Assembly (NCBI RefSeq): GCF_035046485.1
Contig: NC_085137.1
Location: forward strand, 382,106,706-382,170,705
Length of the DNA: 64,000 nt
Direction of reading: 5' to 3'
DNA from: Aedes albopictus
Lineage: Eukaryota > Arthropoda > Insecta > Diptera > Culicidae
Made by a program: the position numbers and the translations under genes. Each line of letters begins with the position of its first letter. Positions within the stretch are counted from its first letter, which is position 1. Below the pieces are notes generated by a model. It was not told the origin of the DNA. It ran no database searches and saw only the letters and a list, made by a program, of their open reading frames with translations. Positions 55,086-64,000 of the stretch are shown here, one piece after another.

Positions 55086-55787
55086 TAGAGTGGGTCAACG
55101 TTGTATGGAGAAACTTTAAATTTGATCGTATCAACCCGGAACAAAGCTTTTTCAATCTATATTAGCGTCCAAAGCAGCTGTGCAAAATTTGGGAGTGATT
55201 GGTTGCGTCCCCGTATTCCGCATTGCGATTGAAATTTGTATATAAGTTAGTATGGGAAAACGTACTTTTTTGCATTTTACTCATAAGTTGAATTCTTTTG
55301 TCTAATACCATGTAACTAATGACGTTAAAGTATAGCCTAGGATGTGCCGAAAAACTTTGGCGAAGACCGCAAAGTGATCCGACGCTTGTGAAATAAGTTA
55401 TTCGCGTGGTAACTTAGGCCAAAAATTGAGATTTTATTATTGATGTTATTCCTTTGCATGTTAAATGTTAAGCGCCACTGGACAATCTGTACGTTATAAC
55501 TTTTTTAATGTGCGTCGGATCACTTTGTGATCTTCGGCAAAGTTTTTCGACACATCCTAGGCTATACTTTAACGTCATTAGTTAGATCGTTTTAGACGAA
55601 AAATTTCAATTTATGAGAAAAATGCAAAAAAGCACGTTTTCCCATACTGAATTCCATACAAATTTCAATCCCAATGCGGAATATGGGGAAGCAACCAATC
55701 GCTCCCAAATTTTGCACAGTTGCTTTGGACGCTAAAATGAATCGAAAAAGCTTTGTTCCGAAAAATCGACTTTGTTGACCCAGTCTA
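55086..55787. mobile_element. Foldback element with 8-bp target duplication
   Basis: TAGAGTGGGTCAAC at the left and GTTGACCCAGTCTA at the right are inverted ends, flanked by ATATGTAA (55078-55085) and ATATGTAT (55788-55795), 7 of 8 bases identical. The arms pair through AACAAAGCTTTTTCAATCTA, TGTGCAAAATTTGGGAGTGA, AATGACGTTAAAGTATAGCC and their inverses. The core carries CGAAGACCGCAAAGTGATCC and an ATTGATGTTATTCCTTTGCA centre that match the 10874-11624 element, although the termini differ. The ORF 55592-55831 is an arm shadow. Confidence 0.85.
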
Positions 55788-55795
55788 ATATGTAT

Positions 55796-55925
55796 GTATG
55801 TAGAGAGGAGAGAGTAAGTAGAAAGATACAAAGCATGAGGAAATGAACGGGCCAGGGAATGAACCCAGGACCTTCTGCATACGAATCAGAAGCAGTAGCC
55901 ATTAGGCTACTAAGCCCGTTACAAT
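55796..55925 (-). mobile_element. tRNA-derived SINE
   Basis: On the minus strand from about 55922 the head reads AACGGGCTTAGTAGCCTAAT (A box), CTTCTGATTCGTATGCAGAAG-like anticodon arm and GGTCCTGGGTTCATTCCCTG (B box), then CCCGTTCATTTCCTCATGCT and a CTTTCTACTTACTCTCTC tail. It abuts the right target duplication of the 55086-55787 foldback, so the SINE tail landed at or beside that site. Confidence 0.65.
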
Positions 55926-56000
55926 ATATGACAGCGCTGTAGACAGAGAAACAGTTTGGCCTTTGTTCCAGCCATGGGACAAAGGTTAACAACCTGTTTA

Positions 56001-56168
56001 GTGGCTGTCCATTTATTACGTAAGGCAATTTTCACGATTTTTTGATACCCCCACCCCTCCCTTGTAAGATTTTTTGTATGGAAACCTTAATATTTTTGTA
56101 TGGCGCGTAAGATTTTTCAAACCTCCCCCCTCCCTCCATAAACCCTTACGTAATTAATGGACAGCCCC
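56001..56168. mobile_element. Harbinger-like MITE with TTA target duplication
   Basis: GTGGCTGTCCATTTATTACG and CGTAATTAATGGACAGCCCC are inverted ends, flanked by TTA (55998-56000 and 56169-56171). The interior is two pyrimidine/purine blocks (CCCCCACCCCTCCC and CCTCCCCCCTCCCTCC). A 3-bp TWA duplication is typical of PIF/Harbinger, and this terminus is widespread in insect genomes as far as I recall. Confidence 0.8.
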
Positions 56169-56171
56169 TTA

Positions 56172-56900
56172 GGACATTTCGTCCCATTAAGGAGCGGGTG
56201 CGTTATCATTCCAACAGTACAAGGCTTTTTTCTGAAAAAAGCTTTTCAGCACTAATTTCCTGTTGTAATGAGAAGGTAAACAAGATTATCAATATCAAAA
56301 CACTGGTCGTGGCGTTGGCGCTAATTGCTCCGAGAGTGCCAATATATATATTTACCATATAGACCCCATAGGCAATCCTGCTGTTCGGTGGTGATAAGTA
56401 ATCTCTGCGACCAAACTACACCCGCATCGAATGCCGCCGCCAGATGAAAACCTCTTATCGTCGTCAGTCCTCTCCCATTTTAATACACAATATGTCCCTA
56501 ACGTGATGAAGAGAGAACGTTAAACGGTGGTGAAAGGAAGCAAACCAAGTTGGTGGTAGAGAGCGATTCCGACTCGACTCGATTCGAGAAGAATACTCGC
56601 CGATTCAATTCAGGCAAAGATGGAATGTAAAGTATGCGCATGTGCTGATAGCAGACGCCCCTCTGAATGCTGCTGCTGCTGGCTGCGTGTGCTGATTGTT
56701 GTTGTTGTTGTCATTTGTCGGTACCACCCGGCCTACCATCGTCCCTCGGCAATCGTTGTCGTATCGTGGGCATTCGCCAAGAGAGACTCCTGTGTTGTAC
56801 AGGATGTGTTGGAAGAATGCATAGAATACCAACGTTATTCCAAATTCACAGCATGGTCGCATAGTGTCAATCTTTCTTATAACGCCTGCAATCTATGCAA
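56172..56900. other. Unique-looking sequence, no gene identified
   Basis: GC-richer at 56350-56840, with GCTGCTGCTGCTGG and GTTGTTGTTGTTG runs at about 56670-56710. Overlapping frames on both strands (56605-56913) are produced by these runs and have no domain. Confidence 0.4.
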
Positions 56901-57560
56901 CCATCATCCTTAGATTTCTACAGCTGGTATATTTCCGAAAGGTTCTCGTGGGATTTCTTTTGAGATTTTCTCGGAGTTTTTCGCGGGACTTCTCTCAGAA
57001 GATTCCTTCCGGTCTTGATCCTGGGATGTCTCTCAGAGTTTTTCAGATTTTACCCTGGACTTTCTCATAAAATTTTTGGGAAGGTCTTCTGGGATTTCTG
57101 CAGGAGCTCCAGGAGATTTTTTGAAATAGTTTTTTCTCGGAATGTCTCCTGGGATAACTTAAAATATTTCTTGTAAAAAACCCGGAGAATCTCGCAAAAA
57201 AAGTTGTGAGACTAATCTTTAGAGAAAATATTATGGAAATTTAAGGAGAATATCTGAAAACCTCTTAAAGTAATTCCGGGAGAAACTTCGTACGAAATCC
57301 CAACAGGAAATCCACGATCAATATCTGAAAACTGACTCTGGAAGATCTTCTGCAAACATCCCAAAAGAAACTGTTGGAAAACTATCCCAAAACCGCTAAG
57401 ACAAATTCATGAAAGAACTTCGGAAAAATTTCTAGGACAGTATGAAAATTCTACCAAAAATCAATCAGGAATATTCCTGATTCAGCATATGCTGTTCTGA
57501 ATTCCTTTTTAAATTTCTCTTCGAATTCCACAAGAAATTCCTCAAATGATTTGGGAATAG
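56901..57560. repeat. Degenerate AATTCC-rich repeat
   Basis: GGGATTTCTTTTGAGATTTT, CTCGGAGTTTTTCGCGGGAC and similar words, then the opposite sense from about 57240. Confidence 0.45.
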
Positions 57561-58400
57561 AGGGCTTCGTCACATTTTTTTTTCAAAGTTTCGACATAAA
57601 TCACACCTATATTTGCTTCAAAATATCCAAAGATATTTCAGGGGCTTTTATTGAGAAAAAAGGGTGCCAGATATTGAAGACATGTCTTCAATTTGAAGAC
57701 ATGTATTCAATTTGAAGACATTTGAATGTGATTTGATCCCACAGTTCCATTCATGCACATAAACTTATAAACATTGGTCCACTGTCACGACAGGTACGTA
57801 ACGTTGCTTATTAATTTGGACGAAACTACACAAAATGTAACAGACACTGCTTAATATTGTTTTCTTGGCGGCTTTTGATAGCCCTTGAATAATTTAATTT
57901 GAGCAGGAAAGCCGATGTGCAACCGAAGCAATAGAAAACAGCCCTAATAACTTCATCTACTTCTGATTAGATTACTTGACCGTCACAAAATGTCTAAACG
58001 GTACAAATCGCTACTATGTAGCCCTTCTAAAGGTTCAATCAATCTATTTTAGCCTAAACACTTTAGGTGACTTTTTAGAGCTAAAAATGTATATTTATGT
58101 TGTTAATCCAAACCAATAATTAAAATATTGGAACCATTTCAGATAAGAGCGTTTCAGCTTTTGTTGAAAAAAATTAAAAAAAAATCCGACGACTACTATT
58201 TTATGGGAATTTAAAGATATATGTTTAAATACTGAATTAATTTTTCATCGGCAATTATTATAGAAAACAAAACTGTCAGGAAACAAGCAAACCACATGAA
58301 TAGATCTGCAGAACAATTAAATATTTGTTTTCATTATTTATCCTTTCATTAATGGACTTTTTTAATTTCATCATAGATTGTGAAAGACATTATATTTAGA
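57561..58400. other. AT-rich spacer with a short tandem palindromic repeat
   Basis: No gene. At 57673-57730 ATTGAAGACATGTCTTCAAT is a perfect 20-bp palindrome, and TTCAATTTGAAGACAT-type words follow at about 18-19 bp spacing. Confidence 0.5.
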
Positions 58401-59785
58401 TTTTTTTTGAGTTTCCTCTGAGAATTCAACTAGATATTCTCCTCTATTTTTTTCAAAAATATGCAGAAAACAGAGGTTCCTTCAAGTTTTTTTTGTTCCG
58501 GAAATCATCACCAGAGCTTCGTTTGAATTTCAAACAGAGCCTATCCAGAATTTCCCGCAGATTAGTCCAAGCCTGTTAAGATTTCTTCAGTAGTTTTTCG
58601 GGAATCTCTCCAGAAGTTTCACGTAAATTCTTTCAGAATTTTATAAAAAAAATCCTCCTGGAATTCCTTCAAGAGTGTCCCGGCAATTCTTCCAGAGGTC
58701 CTCGGAAATTTTACCAGAAGTTCCTCGGGAAATACTCTATGAGTTTCTCAGAAATTATCCCTGGAGTTCCTCGAGAATTTCCTTAGGTATTCCTCGAATT
58801 TTTTATGAGTTCTTCGGGAATTATTCCGGGAGTTCCTCGAGAATTCCTCCGAGAGATCTTCGGAAATCCTCCAAGAGTTTCTCGGAAATTTCTCCATGAG
58901 TACCTCGGGAATACATCCAGAAGTTTGCCAAAAAAATCTTCAGGAGTTCCTTGGAAATTCTTCCAGGAGATCATCTAGAATTCCTCTAGGAGTTGTCAGA
59001 AAATTCCTTTATGTATTTATCGGAATTCATCAAAAAGTTCATTATAAATTTCTCCTGGAGTTCCATGGGAATTTCTCCAGGAGTTCTTTGGGAATTGTTC
59101 CAGTGTTCTTCAGAAATTTCTCCACGCCTTCCTCAAAAAATCTTCTAAGAGTTCCTCGGAAATGTTTTTCGGATATACCTCTATGAGTTACTCGGAAATT
59201 TCTCCAGGAATGTGTCGAGAATTTCTTCAGGAGTTCATCGGGAATTGCTTCAGGAGTGTATTGGGAAATCCTTCTAGGAGTTCCTCCAGAAACTCTACAG
59301 GAGATTCACGGGTAGGCTTCCAGGAATTTCTTGGGATTTCTCTATGAACTCCTTGGGAATTCTTTCAGGAGTTTCTCGAGTATCCCTCTTGCATTTTTTC
59401 GAAAATTCTTCCAGGAGATTCTCGAAAACTCCTCTCAGGAGTTTATCAGCAACTCATATGGATATTCCTATGAATACCTCCAGGAAATTGTCGGGAATTC
59501 TCGGGAACAAGGGAACAAGGAGGGTTTTCTGAAGAACTGCCGGAAAGGTACTTTGGGGAACTCCAAAGGAGTTCTCGTGGAATTCTTGGAGGTATTCCCT
59601 AGAAGCACGTAACTCCGTTCAACATTCCCGAGGAACTCAAGGAGGAGGAATTCCCAGGAAACTTCTGGAGGTTTTCCCGAAAAACTTTTCAAGGAATTCC
59701 TAAAGAAATTCCCAATGAACTCCTGAAGGAATTCCCGGTGACCTCATGCAGGAATTTCCGAAAAACTCCTGGGGAAATTTACCAA
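58401..59785. repeat. AATTCC-rich repeat, moderately regular
   Basis: More ordered than the other degenerate stretches: GAGTTCCTCGGGAATT and GAAATTTCTCCAGGAG words alternate at about 23-24 bp, giving overlapping frames on both strands (58675-59612). From about 59600 the sense reverses (GGAATTCCCAGGAAACTTCT). The half-unit spacing matches the 11/12 rhythm of the 23-bp satellite. Confidence 0.6.
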
Positions 59786-62683
59786 GGATTGCCTGTACTT
59801 CCTACCGCTAACGTATTCTTGCCAGAGGTTGAATGTGCTGTCGTAACTAAGGAATCTATTTATGAATCAAAAGCTACTTTTCATTATTTGGATTATGATA
59901 ATATGAAATCAATATTTAGTAAGCATTCGAGGAATTTTTTGAAAATAGCGATACATAATGCCAGAAGTCTAATTAACAACATAGACAACTATCGATCACT
60001 ACTAGAAAAATCCAATCTAAGTATTTTTGCGGTCGTTGAATCATGGCTCAAGCCAACTAATACTAGTAAGTCAGTTGAGCTGGGTGGATACACTCTTATC
60101 CGATCGGATCGATTGAGTAAGAAAAAAGTACGTGGAGGAGGTGTTGCAATATATGTTAAAAAGGGTTTGAAGTACACTGTTCTCTTCAAATCTCAACGTG
60201 ATAGTGATGTTGATTTTTTATTCGTAAAGCTAAATCAGTCCAAGTTAGTATGTGGAGTTGTCTATAAGCCACCGGAGATAAATTTGTCGAAGTTAAACGA
60301 TGTCTTCGATCTGATTTCTGAAATCGTACCAACTGAACCTAATATTTTGATCATGGGTGATTTCAACGTAAACGTAATGCACGAAATGAATTCAAAAGCT
60401 CGCAACATGTGTGATCGCTTTAATGAATTATCTTTTAAGCTCATGAAAACCTCACCAACTTGTCACAAACCTGGTTGTGCCTCTTCTACAATTGATCTTA
60501 TTGCAGGTAATTGTACCGAACTTGTGAGTAACACTTACCAATCGTCAGTTGGTAGTATAAGTGATCACGATTTAATTTGTATAGATTTCAAGTTTAAGCA
60601 CTCTAAAGAGTATTCTAATGAGTACTGGGTTCAAAATTATCACAATATTGATATTGATTCTTTCCTGACTGATTTGCGCTGTTGCAACTTTGAAAGGTTG
60701 TACCAATTTAGCAACGTTGATGATAAACTCAATTATTTCAACAACAATTTTTTTTCAGTTCTCAATAAACACGCTCCGCTTATAAAAAGATGTAGTAAGG
60801 ATCCGAACTATCCCTGGATAAATAATCGTATTAAACGTATTTTCAAGAATCGCTCGAGTGCCTACGAGTGCTGGAAACGAGACCGAAGCAATGCTCAGAA
60901 ATGGAATAACTTTGCTCGTTTAAGGAATCTGTCAAACCGAGAGGTTAAAAGCGCTAAACGAGAGTATTTTACATCTCAACTCAGTGCTGATCTTCCTGCA
61001 AAGCAGCTTTGGAAAAATGTTAAACGACTTGGACTTAAGCAGATGAATTCAAAACAAGGTGGTGGTGATGTCACTGCAGGATCCTTGAATTACTATTTCC
61101 TTTCACACTATGTTCCGAATTCGTTTATGGAAAGCGTGGATGTCGTTGTGTCGCATCCACAATTTTCATTTAGAGGAGTAACTGGCGATGAGATATTTAC
61201 TGAGTTTATGTCAGCATCTTGCGATTCTGTTGGAGATGATCTGATTCCTCTTAAAATGCTGAAAATGTCCTTGTGTGTTATCTTACCGTATATAACCGAT
61301 ATTTTCAATTTTTGCATTACTTGTTCGGACTACCCTATGAACTGGAAAATTGCCAAGGTTATTCCAATTGAGAAAAATGACAATCCGACTTCTGAAAAAG
61401 ACTATCGACCGATAAGCATACTCTGCGCACTTTCTAAAATATTCGAATCCATTCTTTCGAAGCAGCTAAACGAATATTTGACTCGTTATGATTTGCTGTG
61501 TGATTTGCAATCTGGATACCGAAAAACTTGCAGTACGGCCACTGCCCTGATAAAAATTGAAAATGATGTAAGAGAAGCATTGGATAATAAAATGGTTACT
61601 TTAATGGCGTTGTTAGATTTTAGTAAGGCGTTTGACTCCATTAATCATAAACTGCTTTGTAGAAAACTGTCGCATAATTTCAACTTGGATAATCCTTCAG
61701 TAAAACTAATATTTTCCTACTTATCAAACCGTACTCAATATGTTGAATTTAACAGTATTAAATCTGACAGAATTTCAGTTTCTTGTGGCGTACCACAGGG
61801 ATCTATTCTGGGTCCTCTACTTTTCTCAATGTATATCAATGATTTACCACTCGTGTTATCTTTTTGTAAATTTCATTTGTATGCAGACGATTGTCAGTTA
61901 TACCTTTCTGATTTACCTGATTGCATATCAGAAATAGTAAGAAAAATGAACAGTGATATTTATAACATCATTAGATGGTGTGAACGAAATGGGCTTGTAC
62001 TTAACACGACCAAAACTCAAACTATATTGTTTCAAACGAAACGTATGTCTGTGTCGGACGCTCCAAAGGTCAGAGTTGGAGACAGCCTCATAGAATATTC
62101 AGAAACGGTTAAAAATCTCGGCATAATAATGGACCATCATTTGAACTGGAATGCCCAAGTCAATTCTGTATGCAGGAAAGTCTACAATGCTCTTCATTCT
62201 CTCGCAACTTTAAGATATTTCACTCCACAACATGTTAGACTTCGTCTGACACGTTCACAACTAGTGCCTCTTTTTGATTATGGAGACATACTTTTCGGAC
62301 TGGTTTCGCAGAAAAATTTGAGAAAACTCAATTTAGTTTACAATGCTGTCACTAGATATGTATACAATCTCAAAAAATATGACCATATCTCCAGTTATGA
62401 AACATTTCTTTTGGGACGCACCTTTGTCAATCATCTCAAGACCAGGTTTTGTAATCAAACATTTAAGATTCTTAACAACCCTCCAAAGTACCTCGAAAAC
62501 TTTTTCACTTACGCACGATCAACAAGAGCACCGTTGCTTATTGTACCTAGATGTCGTTCAAATTACTTAAAAAATTCATTTCGTCAACGAGCCATTAAAA
62601 TTTGGAATGAATTACCAGCACATTGCAGACAAAAGGGCAACTATCATTCATTCAAAACTTACATCGATACTCTTTTCAAATGA
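59738..62683 (+). CDS. LINE ORF2 endonuclease-reverse transcriptase, CR1/L2-like
   Basis: This encodes an APE-type endonuclease followed by a reverse transcriptase, for insertion of the element. Endonuclease motifs: IAIHNARSL (Asn about residue 74 of the open frame), catalytic Glu in VVESWL (about 101), MGDFNVN (about 207) and SDHDLI (about 275). RT motifs: YRPISILCALSKIFES, LQSGYRKTCST, LLDFSKAFDSINH (about 628), GVPQGSILGPLLF (about 685) and catalytic YADD (about 715). The C terminus has FRQRAIKIWNELP, as in many CR1/L2/jockey-group proteins. The clade call is from motif style only. The frame is unbroken. Its first 16-20 codons come from the flanking repeat, and the first in-frame ATG is 59903 (codon 56), just ahead of the endonuclease motif, so 59738 is only the open-frame limit. 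Ends in TGA at 62681-62683. Confidence 0.85.
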   Translation: MTSCRNFRKTPGEIYQGLPVLPTANVFLPEVECAVVTKESIYESKATFHYLDYDNMKSIFSKHSRNFLKIAIHNARSLINNIDNYRSLLEKSNLSIFAVVESWLKPTNTSKSVELGGYTLIRSDRLSKKKVRGGGVAIYVKKGLKYTVLFKSQRDSDVDFLFVKLNQSKLVCGVVYKPPEINLSKLNDVFDLISEIVPTEPNILIMGDFNVNVMHEMNSKARNMCDRFNELSFKLMKTSPTCHKPGCASSTIDLIAGNCTELVSNTYQSSVGSISDHDLICIDFKFKHSKEYSNEYWVQNYHNIDIDSFLTDLRCCNFERLYQFSNVDDKLNYFNNNFFSVLNKHAPLIKRCSKDPNYPWINNRIKRIFKNRSSAYECWKRDRSNAQKWNNFARLRNLSNREVKSAKREYFTSQLSADLPAKQLWKNVKRLGLKQMNSKQGGGDVTAGSLNYYFLSHYVPNSFMESVDVVVSHPQFSFRGVTGDEIFTEFMSASCDSVGDDLIPLKMLKMSLCVILPYITDIFNFCITCSDYPMNWKIAKVIPIEKNDNPTSEKDYRPISILCALSKIFESILSKQLNEYLTRYDLLCDLQSGYRKTCSTATALIKIENDVREALDNKMVTLMALLDFSKAFDSINHKLLCRKLSHNFNLDNPSVKLIFSYLSNRTQYVEFNSIKSDRISVSCGVPQGSILGPLLFSMYINDLPLVLSFCKFHLYADDCQLYLSDLPDCISEIVRKMNSDIYNIIRWCERNGLVLNTTKTQTILFQTKRMSVSDAPKVRVGDSLIEYSETVKNLGIIMDHHLNWNAQVNSVCRKVYNALHSLATLRYFTPQHVRLRLTRSQLVPLFDYGDILFGLVSQKNLRKLNLVYNAVTRYVYNLKKYDHISSYETFLLGRTFVNHLKTRFCNQTFKILNNPPKYLENFFTYARSTRAPLLIVPRCRSNYLKNSFRQRAIKIWNELPAHCRQKGNYHSFKTYIDTLFK

Positions 62684-62780
62684 AATTAAAGTACATTAGC
62701 ATTTAGATAATAGAAATAGTTGGATATAGAAATAGTAGCATATACTTTGAAAACCAATAGTGGTTACTTGTGCTATTACG

Positions 62781-62811
<31 letters not shown>

Positions 62812-62815
62812 AAAT
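59786..62815 (+). mobile_element. CR1/L2-like non-LTR retrotransposon, 5'-truncated
   Basis: The element sequence starts around 59786-59800, where AATTCC-rich repeat changes to ordinary coding composition, and ends in an (AAAT)n tail (TAAATAAATAAATAAATAAA region, 62780-62812). After the tail the AATTCC-rich repeat resumes. There is no ORF1 and no 5' UTR, so it is truncated within or just upstream of ORF2. I could not define a target duplication. Confidence 0.75.
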
Positions 62816-62819
62816 AGAA

Positions 62820-63630
62820 ATACCAGCGTATCTCTTGGAGAAATTTCTGAGGATCTCCCGGAGGAGTTCTTGAAGAACTCGTGGAGAAATTGCCGAAGGT
62901 CTCCTGGAGAAATTTTCGCGAATTTCCTGAAGGATCCCCATGGATTTCCAAAAGGAAATCCCGAGGAACTTCTGGAGGATTTTTCGATCCAATGTGTTTT
63001 GTTTGTTGACTGTTTTGTGCAACTTCTTTTTTTAAACATTACTTTTTTAAACATTACAACCCTTCGTTAGAATGTAATGTATATCATCTAGTACAAGGTT
63101 TTCTAATTATATTTCTCAAATTGAAATGACAGGCGTTCGTTAGTGTATTTATAATTTCTGAACAGTATACATTCAGGGATTCCTTCTTAGCTTCTTCCAG
63201 TTATTCCTACAAGGATTCTTCTAGAAATGTCTGCTGTAATTGACCTAAGAGTTCCTTATTTGATTTCTTAATTCCTCCTGGGATTCTTTTTAAAATACCT
63301 ACTGTGATTTCTCTAAAGATTCTTTAAGGAATTTCTCCAGAGATGTTCCAACACTTCATTCTATGATTTCTCGAAGAATACTCACCTGCTGGAACTCACC
63401 CAAAAACTTCTGCTGCGATTTATCCAGTAATTGTAGACGTAATTTCTCCATGAATTCGTCTGGGAACTTCTTCTATGACTTCTTCAGGGATTCCTATAAA
63501 AAATTCTTAAAATTTTTTTACAGTATTCCATTTTTTTCCCTGAACTCTTCTGGCGATTCAGACGAAAAGTTCTTTTAGTATTTCACCATGAACTCCTAAA
63601 CGAATTTTCCGTAGAATCATTACTTACTTT
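62820..63630. repeat. Degenerate AATTCC-rich repeat flanking the LINE
   Basis: GAGAAATTTCTGAGGATCTC, GGAGGAGTTCTTGAAGAACT and similar words continue the repeat that precedes the LINE. A TTTTTTTAAACATTAC word is tandemly duplicated near 63028-63058; 63060-63170 is plain AT-rich DNA. Confidence 0.5.
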
Positions 63631-63635
63631 CAGGC

Positions 63636-64000
63636 CTAAGCACCCATGACGGTGCAGAGAGCCGAATTGAAAGATCTCCATCCTGTGCGATTGCCGGCCA
63701 TCGATCGCTTTGACCTGTGGCCAGGGCAAATTTCTGTCGACTTCCTTTATCTCCTTGTTAAAACTGCTGGTTTCCTATCTAACGCTTGCTTGCAGGTTTC
63801 GTTTCCGCCCCTGCGTAGAATGTGGTCGACCCACCTCCACTTTCGCTCCCGAATTTCTGTCGCTATCGGCTTTTGATAACATCGACGATGGAGCTCCACG
63901 TTGGAGATCCAATTGTGAGGCCACTATGCACGAATTATATATATACCAAAGACTTCTTTTGATGAAGACCTGCAGCCGTTGAGTGTTCACCGCTGATACA
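63636..64000 (-). pseudogene. Decayed 3' end of a non-LTR retrotransposon (runs off the window)
   Basis: On the minus strand the fragments NTQRLQVFIKRSLWYI, then RKWRWVDHILRRGGNET followed by CKQALDRKP, then KEVDRNLPWPQVKAI and finally MAGNRTGWRSFNSALC ending in VMGA and a stop (63636-63638) follow the order of the C-terminal region of LINE reverse-transcriptase proteins (a WRWxxHxLRR-type segment, then a W-S-F-x-x-A-L-C end). They lie in different frames with at least one internal stop, so the copy is dead. The plus-strand frames 63646-63876 and 63710-63982 are shadows. The family is not the RTE or the CR1/L2-like element of this window. Confidence 0.65.

Noticed and set aside
63632..63876. 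Plus-strand exon beginning after TTACTTTCAG with ATGACGGTGCAG
   Set aside because: The acceptor-like site is coincidental; the minus strand reads as the C terminus of a LINE protein across the same bases.
1..64000. Endogenous viral element
   Set aside because: No ORF or fragment showed viral polymerase, nucleoprotein or capsid-like motifs; the only RT domains belong to non-LTR retrotransposons.

Overview
This window is non-coding, repeat-dominated eukaryotic DNA, most likely from an aedine mosquito (Aedes/Culicini). The evidence is the AT-rich intergenic or intronic texture, tRNA-derived SINEs whose body resembles mosquito SINEs (3762-4041), an RTE-clade LINE, mini-Helitrons, and many palindromic foldback/MITE elements with TA, TTA, TTAA or 8-10 bp target duplications. 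I found no host protein-coding gene I can defend. The only convincing long coding regions belong to two non-LTR retrotransposons. Species assignment is inference from repeat style.

Layout. 1-30 kb is a mosaic of foldback elements, several nested: 914-3358 with 1219-2433 inside; 8924-10770; 10874-11624; 12090-14720; 16182-17101 plus a second copy to 17965; 18363-18774; 20719-22029; 22223-23489; 23676-24282; 24684-24890. Among these lie SINEs, two mini-Helitrons (15701-15963 on +, 22783-23085 on -) and stretches of a degenerate AATTCC-rich repeat. At 26966-30201 there is an apparently full-length RTE-clade LINE bounded by a 10-bp direct repeat. At 30592/30593 a strong 3' splice site is fused directly to a strong 5' splice site, the signature of a recursive (zero-length exon) splice site. 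If real, this part of the window is inside a long intron of a + strand gene.

31.08-51.83 kb holds three arrays of one 23-bp satellite family. The unit is two GAATTC hexamers separated alternately by a 5-nt and a 6-nt linker. The arrays are S1 31080-35045, S2 38785-47100 and S3 50170-51830. Linker variants change in blocks along the arrays. The core of S2 (about 41026-46520, about 239 units) is nearly homogeneous and carries a higher-order duplication: landmark variants recur at an offset of exactly 2641 bp, and a terminal marker recurs at 2940 bp (13 extra units). The unit has no stop codon in any minus-strand frame, which creates giant phantom ORFs up to 1853 codons.

51.8-64 kb is again degenerate AATTCC-rich repeat. 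It is interrupted by a foldback (55086-55787) whose core matches the one at 10874-11624, a tRNA-derived SINE (about 55796-55925), a Harbinger-like MITE with TTA duplications (56001-56168), a 5'-truncated CR1/L2-like LINE with an intact EN-RT reading frame (about 59786-62815), and a decayed minus-strand LINE 3' end at the right edge.

There is no gene network here. The autonomous functions present are the endonuclease and reverse transcriptase of the two LINEs, which could mobilise themselves and possibly the SINEs. The most notable unexplained structure is the block-structured 23-bp satellite with its recent higher-order duplication.
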